Source: Wenxinia saemankumensis
Lineage (GTDB): Bacteria; Pseudomonadota; Alphaproteobacteria; Rhodobacterales; Rhodobacteraceae
DNA: 64,000 nt
Assembly (NCBI RefSeq): GCF_900141735.1
Contig: NZ_FQYO01000004.1
Coordinates: forward strand, 310,001 to 374,000
Reading direction: 5' to 3'
In this document: one piece after another, positions 26,001-32,972 of the stretch
Layout: each line of letters begins with the position of its first letter
How positions within the stretch are numbered: position 1 is the stretch's first letter
Program-made: the position numbers and the translations under genes
The notes under the pieces: generated by a model
What the model saw: only the letters and a program-made list of their open reading frames with translations
Told to the model about the DNA's origin: nothing
Database searches by the model: none

Positions 26001-26362
26001 AGCGTCTCGGGCGGATGGCCCGCATTCTCCATCGCCTCCCACGCGACTTCCAGGAAGTGGCGGTGCTGCGGATCGAGGATCGCGGCCTCCTTCGGCGAGA
26101 AGCCGAAGAACTCCGCGTCGAACAGGTCGTGCCCCTCGAGCGGGGCGGCAAAGGGGACGTAATCCTTGTGCGAGCGCCGCTGCGGCGCCTCGCCCGAGGC
26201 ATCGAGCTCGGCCTCGCTCAGCCGCCGGATCGACCGCACCCCGTCGCGCAGGTTGCGCCAATAGCCGTCGACATCCGCCGATCCCGGCAGATGCGCGGCC
26301 ATCCCGACGATGGCGATGTCCGATACCCTAGCCACGGCATGCGATCCCGGGCGTGTGGCCAT
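20006..26362 (-). CDS. Type I polyketide synthase, KS-AT-KR-DH-ACP-TE
   Basis: A 2118-residue single-module PKS. KS at 13-440: Cys187 in VQTACSTS, His323 in ECHGTGT, His361 in NIGHLDTAAG. AT about 535-880: FPGGGAQ, Ser633 in GHSMGE, His732. A structural KR half at about 930-1110 precedes the catalytic KR at 1150-1350 (FTGGYGGIG, Tyr1320, Asn1324). A DH-like hot-dog region follows at about 1395-1655 (His1406 in LDEHRTRDGG, Asp1569 in HPGLMDI). ACP at 1745-1815 has Ser1776 in DLGGHSL. TE at 1845-2118 has Ser1922 in GGFSGGG and His2079. There is no ER. It should extend the acyl group handed over by the NRPS PCP by one unit, reduce and perhaps dehydrate it, and release it. KR before DH is not the usual order. 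The ATG has GAGG about 10 bp upstream. Confidence 0.93.
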   Translation of the reverse strand: MATRPGSHAVARVSDIAIVGMAAHLPGSADVDGYWRNLRDGVRSIRRLSEAELDASGEAPQRRSHKDYVPFAAPLEGHDLFDAEFFGFSPKEAAILDPQHRHFLEVAWEAMENAGHPPETLSGPVGVYGGCGMGSYFYFNLMTNPDLVAETGEFLLRHTGNDKDFLTTRVSHVFDLRGPSVNVQTACSTSLVAVHYACQALMMGECDMALAGGATIELPQGRGYLYKEGEILSPDGECHAFDHRAQGTVFGSGAGIVVLRRLSDALRDGDHIWAVIKGTAINNDGSDKAGYLAPSVDGQAGAIREAQRVARVDPATIDYVECHGTGTYLGDPIEVAALSEAFGDSGTGHCRIGSVKTNIGHLDTAAGVASLIKASLALHHRQMPPSLGYEAPNPAIPFEGSPFVVNDTLRDWERGTHPRRAGVQSLGVGGTNAHVVLEEAPEPPAAEESDWPFQLLTLSARSKAALDAAADRLADHLEARGDQPLADVAWTLKEGRRAFDRRRVVVAASHEEAAEALRANDPRRVFTHTVVAEDPGIVFMFPGGGAQYADMARGLYETEPVFREWMDRGLDVLAAETGDDPRADWLTDGNADEVSARLQRPSVQLPLIMIVEYALAQLWMGWGVRPAALIGHSMGENTAAAVAGVMGFDDCIRLVSLRGRLFDTVPEGGMLSVALPEAELRARLGEDLDLAAVNAPGLCVASGPRAALDALEAALKADEIECRRIPIDIAAHSRMLEPILDEFRAFLAALDLKAPAIPFVSNRSGDWITDDEATDPDYWVRHLRGTVHFADGLTTLSQDPERIYIEVGPGKALSSLAGQHGQVTANQVIGSLRHPEDGAADDAYFVAQLGRVWATGGRFDWSQLWGAARRRRVPLPTYPFQRSRYWIDPGRTAEAPDWPMRIEDRERWGWVESWRPAYAECGVDVAGDLSDAPAARWLVFADGGPLGADVTRRLMAAGHEVVVVRPGDSFARTEAGYTIAPERGREGFDAMISALAAEERMPDRVLHLWLATADEGARPGSSFYHRVQEQGFWSLFFLAQAWGGADGGPLDITVVTSEAAQVRGEALRHPDKATVQGPLRVIPREFPQVTCRSLDLPAPDGSEAQVAAVLAEALSDPDSGRAAWRDGIRYAPRWTRADLPPTGQMPVAEGSVVLFTGGYGGIGLTIAEALIRERGAKVALVARQPLPPRGEWDRVLARSAPGDRLAGRLRAIRRLQAAASASGGAVATFAADVSNVEEMRRVAAQMHETLGPISGVVHGAGVIDDAPILGKSPVSVEDVFTPKIHGGQVLDLLFPDGAVEWIALFSSSSVATAPAGQVDYVAANAWLDAFAASRSGGRTRVLALNWGIWAEVGMAAEAMRAREGVTPPPPQVIDAALLDAASFDAAANRVFTARWRSAARWVLDEHRTRDGGALLPGTGYLELAAEALAAQGEPTTFELRDLTFERPLSVPDAGETTVRVTLPRSDRGYRLVVESDRGAGWEQNATGEIRLYDLPTPPRVDLEAIALRCGRLTLAEEGGTLRSPQEAHLRFGRRWRVMTATRTGEGEGLAQLELPEGDAEYHLHPGLMDIATGWAMDLIEGYAPDHLWVPVSYAALRVHGPLPAEMVSWVRSAGRNVADSGTARFDISLCAPDGTICVDIRGFTIRKVAQGLSLGAAPARRAVEAVRPLSPEEERLRHAISQGIPPKDGAAMFFRALASGRPRVLVSSMDLTALIAQAGARAEAGPARTFERPALDGDFVPPEGEVERRLAAIWSELLGVSRIGAEDSFFDLGGHSLIAVRLFARIRKAFDVDFPISVLFEAPTIRSCARLIAEAGGDAGPEDTARSEAAPARRFTHVVPMHEGEGGPKTPFFLVAGMFGNVLNLRHLAHLIGADRPVYGLQARGLYGDAEPHRDIEAAARDMLAEMRQVQSRGPWMIGGFSGGGITAYEIARQLKAAGEEVSALVMLDTPLPRRRPLARADRLAIQRLKWREEGAFYPVKWAARRIAWSRARRRPVIETAAEAEFHDKAIEAAFYDAIARYEVRPWDGPLDLFRPPLVGRWEVAPGRWVSDERAYVLPDNDWTAHAPAIAVHEVPGTHDSMVLEPNVRVLAARMRRVIEAAEREAESAAWPLLRAAE

Positions 26363-26459
26363 GTCAGCCTCGATCCTTGGACGCGCCCCCCACGGGGCCC
26401 GGTGGTGTCAGCGCATTGCGGCGGGAATGCGGCGCCCCGCCATGATTCCGGTCGTCCGG

Positions 26460-27842
26460 TTACCGCGCCGTCAGACCGTGCCCCATCTGCAGCAACGGCA
26501 GGAGGTCGGCGCGATGATACCAGAGCACGATCGCGGCGAGAACGCTCAGAAGGAAGAAGAAACCGGCATCGTGGACGGGATCCCACGCCCCGTGCGGCCG
26601 GTTCAGCCAGGCGAGGACGGGATAGACCGCGATCCCGGCCAGCGCCATGCCGCACGCCGCGCCCAGAAGCCCGCCCACGAACAATCCGGCGACGATCCCT
26701 GCGACCGTCGCCACGGCGCGAACGAGCGTCAGCCGGAAGAAGCGCCGCGAATCGCCATAGGCGAGGGCGGCCTGGTCGCAGGACTGCATGATCAGCACCG
26801 GGATCTGCGCCGCCGCCACGGCGGTGACGATGCCCGCCGCCGCCTCGTAGCGGTCGTCATACATCAGTCGCACCAGCCAGGGCCCCAGCGCCGCCACGGC
26901 GAGGAGCAGCGTGCCCAGCCCCGCCGTCGCCACGGCCCGCATCCGCCGGACCCGCAGCGCGTTCGCCCGGCTCTCGGCCGGGGGGCTCTCGCGGTAGACC
27001 GGGATCACGAGGCGCCGCATCAGCGCCCCGCCCAGGATGATCGGGAAGGAGGCGAGGAAATAGCCGATGGAATAGACGCCGAAATTCTCGAGCGTCAGCG
27101 CCCGGCCGAGGATCAGCTTGTCGGCCTGCATGATGAAGAAGCCGCAGACGGTGGACAGGAAGATCCACTTGCCGAAATGGACCAGCTCGTGCGCGGCGGC
27201 GCTTTCCCAGCGCAGCCGGTTGCGGGGGCCGGGAAGGATCAGCGTCGCCAGCACGACGTTCGCGAGCGAGGCGGCATAGCCCGAGACGACCAGCGCCCAG
27301 ACCGACCCCCACGCCCAGGCGAAGAGGATCGCGACCGCCACCCCGATCGCCTGGATCGCCAGCTCGACCGCGGTCACGAGGCCGGCGCGCAGATGCCGGT
27401 TCTGCACCTCGTAGGCGGTCGGCCGGAACCCGTCGACGATCAGCGTGCCCCCCATCGCCGGCAGCAGCGCCAGCAGGGCCGGCTCGCGGTAGAACTGCGC
27501 CACCGGCCAGGCCAGCGCGCAGATCGCGGCGAAGAGGACCAGGCCGCGCAGGATCTGGATCGTCCAGGCGGTGTCGAGGAAATCGGGATCGTCGCCCCGC
27601 TTCGAGGACATGATCGACGGGCCGATCCCCACATCCGAGAACATGCCGAGGCCGATCAGCACCACCGTCACCAGCGCCATCAGGCCGAACGCCTCGGGAA
27701 AGAGCAGCCGGGTCAGGACGAGGTTCGAGGCCAGCCGGAGCGCCTGACCGCCGCCGAAACCGAGGAAGGTGATGAGCGAGGACCGCGCCGCGCGCGCGAC
27801 GAGGCCGCTGCCCGACAGGAACCGGGGCCGCAGCGCGATCAT
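26460..27842 (-). CDS. Oligosaccharide flippase (Wzx-like, lipopolysaccharide biosynthesis protein)
   Basis: A 460-residue membrane protein with about 12 hydrophobic helices spread over its whole length. It begins with SSLITFLGFGGGQALRLASN, typical of polysaccharide transport proteins of the MOP superfamily. GDDPDFLDTAWTIQILRG near residue 80 and VQNRHLRAGLV near 140 match the Wzx/PST family. It should flip the undecaprenyl-linked repeat unit to the periplasmic side. The ATG overlaps the upstream GT2 stop (ATGA). The PKS gene starts 97 bp after this gene's stop in the same direction, so flippase, PKS and NRPS are probably co-transcribed. Confidence 0.9.
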   Translation of the reverse strand: MIALRPRFLSGSGLVARAARSSLITFLGFGGGQALRLASNLVLTRLLFPEAFGLMALVTVVLIGLGMFSDVGIGPSIMSSKRGDDPDFLDTAWTIQILRGLVLFAAICALAWPVAQFYREPALLALLPAMGGTLIVDGFRPTAYEVQNRHLRAGLVTAVELAIQAIGVAVAILFAWAWGSVWALVVSGYAASLANVVLATLILPGPRNRLRWESAAAHELVHFGKWIFLSTVCGFFIMQADKLILGRALTLENFGVYSIGYFLASFPIILGGALMRRLVIPVYRESPPAESRANALRVRRMRAVATAGLGTLLLAVAALGPWLVRLMYDDRYEAAAGIVTAVAAAQIPVLIMQSCDQAALAYGDSRRFFRLTLVRAVATVAGIVAGLFVGGLLGAACGMALAGIAVYPVLAWLNRPHGAWDPVHDAGFFFLLSVLAAIVLWYHRADLLPLLQMGHGLTAR

Positions 27843-28660
27843 CGGCCGCGGCTCCAGGTCGAGCGGTGCGGCAGCACGCGCGAGAGCAGGCCGATCCCGG
27901 CATAGAAGGCGAAGGACAGCGGCGCGCGCGCCGCGAGCGGGGCCGCCCGCGCCCGGCGCCCGGTCTCGTTCGCCATCAGCCCGGGGAAGCGCGCCGCGAC
28001 CTCGCGCACGCCGGCATCCTGCCGCCGGCGCACCCGCAGCAGCGCGGCGGCCCCTTCGACCACCGGCCAGTCGTAGCTCGCCCGCACCCCGATCCTCTCG
28101 TGTTCCGCGAAGTTCAACCGCACGAAGGCATCGTCGGCGATGATGTCGGGAAAGCGGCCCCACCGCGCCCGCCCCGCGGCATTGACCGCGTAGAGCCCGC
28201 AGCCGGGCACGCCCTCGGCCATGAAGGGCACGCGCGCCCAGGTCGCGGCATAGGCCCGGGCCGCGGGTCCGCGCGCCGTCATCCGCAGCCTGCCGCTGGC
28301 ATAGGCGGGACCGGGGCGGTCGAGCGCGGCTGCGAGCTGGGACATCAGCTCGGCCGAGACGGTCACGTCGGCGTCGAGATAGACGCGGGGGCCCCCGTGC
28401 GGGCCCAGCGCCTCCTCGGCCGCGTTCAGGGCCCCCGGCTTGCCGAGTCCGGGCAGGTCGAGCACCTCAAGCCGCCAGCCCGACGCCGCCGCCCGCCCCG
28501 CGCGGTCCCGCGCCTCGTCCACCGTGCCGTCGGTACAGCCGTTGGCGGCGACGACGATCCGCGCCCCGGCCGGGATCCCGGTCGAGGCGAGCACGGCGTC
28601 GAGGCAGGGGCCGATGCGGCCCGCCTCGTTCGCGGCGGGTATCAGGACGGCGAGGGTCAC
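27839..28660 (-). CDS. Glycosyltransferase family 2 protein
   Basis: A 273-residue GT-A enzyme starting LAVLIPAANEAGRIGPCL. VVAANGCTDGT lies near residue 37. A DAD metal site in YLDADVTVSAEL lies near 94, and the acceptor block FPDIIADDAFVRL near 155 carries the catalytic aspartates. It is the first gene of the leftward operon that continues through flippase, PKS, GT2, NRPS and PPTase. The GTG at 28660 is preferred because AGGGGAAAAG lies directly upstream. A longer in-frame N-terminus would translate the 15-bp repeats in the promoter region and is less likely. Confidence 0.88.
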   Translation of the reverse strand: MTLAVLIPAANEAGRIGPCLDAVLASTGIPAGARIVVAANGCTDGTVDEARDRAGRAAASGWRLEVLDLPGLGKPGALNAAEEALGPHGGPRVYLDADVTVSAELMSQLAAALDRPGPAYASGRLRMTARGPAARAYAATWARVPFMAEGVPGCGLYAVNAAGRARWGRFPDIIADDAFVRLNFAEHERIGVRASYDWPVVEGAAALLRVRRRQDAGVREVAARFPGLMANETGRRARAAPLAARAPLSFAFYAGIGLLSRVLPHRSTWSRGR

Positions 28661-28672
28661 GGGCTTTTCCCC

Positions 28673-28727
28673 TGCGCGGTTTGACCTTGCCCGGTTTGTC
28701 CCTGCCCGGTTTTTCCTTGCCCGGTGG
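28673..28727. repeat. Four tandem 15-bp repeats in the divergent promoter region
   Basis: TGCSCGGTTT-type units start at 28673, 28688, 28703 and 28718, exactly 15 bp apart, with consensus TGCCCGGTTTGTCCT. They fill half of the 110-bp gap between two divergent glycosyltransferase starts (28660 minus, 28771 plus). Because 15 is a multiple of three, the array is open in both directions (LPGLS/LPGFS on plus, NRAG on minus), but good ribosome sites lie downstream of it on both sides. It could be a regulator-binding array or a phase-variable spacer. Confidence 0.75.
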
Positions 28728-28770
28728 CGGCGCCGCCGCCAAGGTCCGGCCCGCGGCAGCGGGAGGGACG

Positions 28771-29967
28771 ATGCGGCTCGGCTACCTTGTGCCCCAGTTC
28801 CCGGGGCAGACGCACATCTTCTACTGGCGCGAGATCGCCGAGCTCGAGGCGCGGGGAATCGCCGTCGACCTGCTGTCGACCCGTCTTCCACCGCCCGGGC
28901 TGGTCGCCCATGACTGGTCGCGCGAGGCGATCGCGCGCACCACCTATCTGGGCGCCGCCGACCCGCTCTCGGCCCTGCGCGCGGCACCCCGCCAGCCCTG
29001 GGCCGCGCTGCTGCGCGAGGCACGGCGCGAGGGGCGCGCCTTCGCCCGCGACGTGGCCCTCGCCCTGCCGGCGGCCGGGCGGCTGCTGCGCCATGCCCGC
29101 GCGCGCGGGCTGGATCACGTCCATGTCCATTCCTGCGCCCGCGCCGCGCTGGTGGCCGCGCTGGCCGAGGCGGCGGGCGGGCCGCGCTGGTCGATGACGC
29201 TGCACGGCCCCCTGTCCGATTACGGCGCGGGGCAGCGGTTCAAGTGGCGCCGCGCCGCTTTCGCCACGATCATCACCGAGCGGCTGAGACGCGAGGTGGA
29301 GGACGCGCTCGCCCCCGACCTGCCGCCGGTGATCGGGATCCAGCCGATGGGCGTCGATACCGACCGCCTCGTCCGGCCGGCGCCCTACGTGCCATGGGGG
29401 CCGGGCCGTCCGCTGCGCCTCTTCGCCTGCGGGCGGCTGAACGTGGTGAAGGGGCACCAGGACCTGATGCAGGCCGTGCGCCTGCTGGTCGAGGCCGGGC
29501 GCGACGTGACGCTGCGGATCGCGGGCCAGGACGATGCCGGCGGCAGCGGCTACCGCGCCGAGCTCGAGGCGCGGATCGACGCCCTCGGCCTGCGCGACAG
29601 GGTGCGGCTCCTGGGCGCGGTGGATGAGGGCGCGGTCCGGGACGGGCTCGTCCGGGCCGACATCTTCGCGCTGGCCAGCTGGCACGAGCCACTGGGCGTC
29701 GCCTACATGGAGGCGATGAGCTGCGCCGTACCGACCATCGGCACCCGCGCGGGCGGCGTGACCGAGCTGATCGAGGACGGTATCTCGGGGCTTCTCGTCC
29801 CGCCGCGGGATCCCCCGGCCCTCGCCGCCGCCATCGCAAGGATCGCGGACGATCCCGACCTCGCCCTCCGCCTGTCGGCGGGCGGCCGCGCGCGGGTCGA
29901 GACCGCCTTCCATGCCGGTCGGGGGGCCGATACGCTGATCCGGCTGATCCGGCAGGGGGCGGGCTGA
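28771..29967 (+). CDS. Glycosyltransferase family 4 protein
   Basis: A 398-residue GT-B enzyme: N-terminal RLGYLVPQFPGQTHIFYWRE, acceptor-domain HVHSCARAALVA near residue 112, FACGRLNVVKGHQDLMQA at the start of the donor domain near 217, RIAGQDDAGGSGY near 250 and the E-x7-E element HEPLGVAYMEAM near 305. The start at 28771 follows GGGAGGGACG at good spacing. The in-frame sequence upstream, starting near 28681, would only add the tandem-repeat peptide. It is transcribed alone to the right; 191 bp of GC-rich non-coding DNA separate it from the next, convergent gene. The donor sugar is not predictable. Confidence 0.9.
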   Translation: MRLGYLVPQFPGQTHIFYWREIAELEARGIAVDLLSTRLPPPGLVAHDWSREAIARTTYLGAADPLSALRAAPRQPWAALLREARREGRAFARDVALALPAAGRLLRHARARGLDHVHVHSCARAALVAALAEAAGGPRWSMTLHGPLSDYGAGQRFKWRRAAFATIITERLRREVEDALAPDLPPVIGIQPMGVDTDRLVRPAPYVPWGPGRPLRLFACGRLNVVKGHQDLMQAVRLLVEAGRDVTLRIAGQDDAGGSGYRAELEARIDALGLRDRVRLLGAVDEGAVRDGLVRADIFALASWHEPLGVAYMEAMSCAVPTIGTRAGGVTELIEDGISGLLVPPRDPPALAAAIARIADDPDLALRLSAGGRARVETAFHAGRGADTLIRLIRQGAG

Positions 29968-30158
29968 GCGGGCGGCCCCTGCGCCCCGTCCGGCATCGAC
30001 GGGGCCGTCCGGCACCCGCAGGGCCGGCGGGTCTACGGGCCGGCGCAGGGCCGGACGGCCCGACAGGGCGCACCGCGTCGCGCCGCGCCGGCCGGTCGCC
30101 CTACGGGACGGCCGGGTCGCCCGCCCCGGTCCGCCGGACGGGTCCGGGTCGGCCCGTC

Positions 30159-32972
30159 TCATGGCCCGTCCTCCATCACGGTCAGGACGGTGTCGTCCCC
30201 GGCGAAGCCGATCTCGCCGACCGACGCGACGCGGACCCGGCCCCAGGGGCCGGACAGGACCAGCGCGCCGCCGTCCCAGCTCTCGCTCAGCCCGTCCGGC
30301 CCGCCGGGCAGGATCACCCGGTCGCGGCCCGGCCCGCCGTGGATCCGGTCGCCCGGCGTCGCGACGATCACGTCGTCGCCCGGGCCAGCCTGGATCAGGT
30401 CTCCGAAGGGCGTCCCCTCGATCCGGCCGCCCTCGGACCCGGCGCGGATCCACAGGCCGTGGCGAAAGGCGTCGCGCGCCTCGCCCCATGGTTCGGCCGC
30501 GATCCCGGCCAAGGCGGCGGCGCGGGGGTTCGCGTCGTCGAGATGCCGCAGCGCGCCCCAACTGCCCCATTTCGAGGGGGTCGCCACGTCGACGAAGGCG
30601 TTGAACGGCGCATCCCCGATTTCGCGCCACGCCGCCGCGAGCTCGCGGTAGAGATCCGCCATCCGGGGCGAGTAGTTGAACGCGGTGAAGAAGGCCGTCA
30701 GCCCCGCATCCTCGACCGCGTCCCCGGTTCCGACGACATGCGTGCCGCCTTCGTACATGACGAGGTCGAGGCCCCAATCGTCGGCGACCGCGCGGTGATG
30801 CGGCCAGAGCTCGCCCGTGAGCTCGGCCACGGATCCCTCGCGCAGCGTTGCCTCGGCCCATTCGGCACCGCCGCCGTCGCGGATCGCCGCGCGCAGCTCG
30901 TCCACCCGCTCGGATCCCAGGTCGTGCCCGAAATAGCCGCTGACGGCATAGGCGTCCCAATGCGCCGCCGGATCGAGCCGGGACCCGTCGGGCCCGAGCA
31001 GCGCCTCCTCGAGGCCCGGCCAGCCGGTATGGACGCCGACCACCCGGACCAGCCGGTCCTCCTGTCCGGCGAAGACGCGGGACCAGATGTCCGCCACCTC
31101 GGCCGAGCGGGCGCCGGCCCACCACATCCACGCCTCCTCCGGCGCGTCCTCGCCCCAGGTCTCGCGCGCGCGTTCGCCCGCATGGGCGGTCTGCGGGAAG
31201 ATGAAGTTCCAGGTCTCGTTCGAGTATTCCACCCAGGCCCGCAGGTCGGCGCGCAGGGAGTCGCGCACCAGCTGGGCGGCCCGCGCGACGTAATCGTCCT
31301 CTGCCGCATGCGGCATGTTCACCCAGGGCTCGGCCCCCGTCTCGTTGGCGAGCCGGACGATGACCTCCAGCGGGACGCCCCGCCAGGACCATGTCGCGTC
31401 GGTCATCCGGGGGCGATCCTCCCAGGCGGTCACGGGCGAGCCGTTGGTCAGCATCCAGTCCATGAAGCGCAGCTGCCGGGCATCGGCGATCCGCCGGACG
31501 AAGGCGGGGTTGAAGACCTCGCCCAGCTCGACCAGCTCGCGCTCGGCCTCGCGGAAGACGCGGATGTCGCGGATCGGGTCCTCGAGATCGAGTGCGGTCA
31601 GCCGGATCGAGACCAGACCCTCGCCCGGCACGTAGGAGAAGGCGATCTCCTTGCCGCGCCGCTCCTGGTCGAAGGCGAGGCCGCCGACCTCGAGCGTGCC
31701 CTCCCCCGCCCAGGTCACGACGTAGCGCCCGATCAGCGAGACCGCGCCGGGATCCTGGTCGGTAAGGACGAAGGTCTCCAGCGCGTCGACCCCCTCCGGC
31801 AGGGCGCGGGGCCAGCCCTCGGCCGTCAGGTAGCCGCCCGCCATCAGCGCGTCGAAATCCCAGGCGCCCCACTCCTCCCCCGCGTGGCCGATCCAGGGCC
31901 GCGCGGTCCTCATCAGGTCGACGAAGGGCTGCTCCGCCGTCCAGTCGTTCACGCCGTTCAGCCCGAAGGACAGCGCGGGATCCGCGAGGCCCGTCTCCGG
32001 CACGTCCGGGACGATCAGCACGGCCGGCTCGATCCCCGCTTCGACCTCGACCTCGGGCTCGGGCGCGATGGTCGGGGCGGTGAAGACGGCGGCCGGCTCC
32101 GCCTCCGGCGCCGTGACGGCAAGCCAGATCGCGGTCGAGATCGTGGCGAAATCGTCCCGCACGAGCGGGTGGATGCTCTCGGGCAGGCGGGTGTCGGGCG
32201 GCGGCGGGCGCCCCTCGATCTGCGCCCAGACGACCATGGCGGCGATCAGGTACATGGTCGGCGTGCCGTGCGGCGCGTCGTCCGAGAAGAGCTCGGTCGG
32301 GGGCAGGTCCGCCAGGGGCCCGTCGATCAGCCGCGCCAGCACCCGCGCCGTCGGGATCACGCCGACTTCGCGGCCGATCTCGGCCCCCACCTGCTCGGCG
32401 AGGCGGCGGGTCCAGTCGTGGTAGGGCCCGGCATTGTACTCGGCCCAGTCGCGATAGGAGCGGGGCGAGGGCGGGTAGCCCCATTCGGCCATGTCCGCCC
32501 ACCCCTCGTAGAGCCAGAGCGGCACGCCGGGCGATTCCGCCTCGGCCCAGCCGAAGGCGGTCGAGACCAGCTCTACGGGCGAGAGGTTGTCGGGATTGTC
32601 CCAGTCGAGCGGCCGGTCCGGCGCCTGGTACTGGACGAAGTTCGGCGGCGACAGGATCGCGGCGTCCCAGCCGACTTCGCCGAAGGGCAGCCGGTTGGAC
32701 CGCCAGGCCCGCTCCACCCGGCCGAAGGACCAGCCCGGCTCGGGCGGCAGCTCGGCATATTGCTGGAGGAAACCGAACATCCCCTCGGCGGCGAACCGGC
32801 GCCGTTCGGCCCGGGCCAGATGTGCCAGCCAGTGCGGCACCGTCGTCTCGTCGCTGCCCGAGACGTGGTTCACGAGCGAGTGCCCCCAGAACCACAGCTT
32901 CGTGGTCTGCGCCCCCGCCGGGGCGGCGAGGCCGAGGACCAGGGCGAGGGTCAGCATCAGGCGGGTCGTCAT
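30159..32972 (-). CDS. Secreted SGNH-like / glycosidase-like protein with C-terminal RTX-type repeats
   Basis: A 937-residue exported protein with a signal peptide MTTRLMLTLALVLGLAAPAGA. Residues 25-260 look like an SGNH/GDSL-type hydrolase: LWFWGHSLVNH as block I and FSDDAPHGTPTM as the Asp-x-x-His block. A Pro/Glu-rich linker lies at about 290-330. From 335 onward is a cellulose-binding/glycoside-hydrolase-like region with WVEYSNETWNFIFPQ and LVMYEGGTHVVG, whose glutamates could be the two catalytic carboxylates of a TIM barrel. The end has calcium-binding RTX-like turns (GPGDDVIVATPGDRIHGGPG). This suggests an extracellular enzyme that trims or deacylates the exported glycan. The ATG overlaps the upstream GT4 stop. 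The domain assignment of the middle is tentative. Confidence 0.7.
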   Translation of the reverse strand: MTTRLMLTLALVLGLAAPAGAQTTKLWFWGHSLVNHVSGSDETTVPHWLAHLARAERRRFAAEGMFGFLQQYAELPPEPGWSFGRVERAWRSNRLPFGEVGWDAAILSPPNFVQYQAPDRPLDWDNPDNLSPVELVSTAFGWAEAESPGVPLWLYEGWADMAEWGYPPSPRSYRDWAEYNAGPYHDWTRRLAEQVGAEIGREVGVIPTARVLARLIDGPLADLPPTELFSDDAPHGTPTMYLIAAMVVWAQIEGRPPPPDTRLPESIHPLVRDDFATISTAIWLAVTAPEAEPAAVFTAPTIAPEPEVEVEAGIEPAVLIVPDVPETGLADPALSFGLNGVNDWTAEQPFVDLMRTARPWIGHAGEEWGAWDFDALMAGGYLTAEGWPRALPEGVDALETFVLTDQDPGAVSLIGRYVVTWAGEGTLEVGGLAFDQERRGKEIAFSYVPGEGLVSIRLTALDLEDPIRDIRVFREAERELVELGEVFNPAFVRRIADARQLRFMDWMLTNGSPVTAWEDRPRMTDATWSWRGVPLEVIVRLANETGAEPWVNMPHAAEDDYVARAAQLVRDSLRADLRAWVEYSNETWNFIFPQTAHAGERARETWGEDAPEEAWMWWAGARSAEVADIWSRVFAGQEDRLVRVVGVHTGWPGLEEALLGPDGSRLDPAAHWDAYAVSGYFGHDLGSERVDELRAAIRDGGGAEWAEATLREGSVAELTGELWPHHRAVADDWGLDLVMYEGGTHVVGTGDAVEDAGLTAFFTAFNYSPRMADLYRELAAAWREIGDAPFNAFVDVATPSKWGSWGALRHLDDANPRAAALAGIAAEPWGEARDAFRHGLWIRAGSEGGRIEGTPFGDLIQAGPGDDVIVATPGDRIHGGPGRDRVILPGGPDGLSESWDGGALVLSGPWGRVRVASVGEIGFAGDDTVLTVMEDGP

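Noticed and set aside
23486-26791. 1101-codon open frame on the plus strand antisense to the PKS, and similar long antisense frames elsewhere
   Set aside because: In very GC-rich DNA the opposite strand often stays open. The translations are Arg/Pro/Gly/His-rich with no domain motifs, while the minus strand encodes intact PKS domains.
28681-28770. Extended N-terminus for the GT4 protein made of LPG-type repeats
   Set aside because: GGGAGGGACG directly before the ATG at 28771 and the conserved start RLGYLVPQFPG support the shorter protein.
30290-30450. RTX toxin with type I secretion
   Set aside because: Only two or three degenerate nonapeptide turns exist, the protein has a normal signal peptide, and no HlyB/HlyD genes are present.
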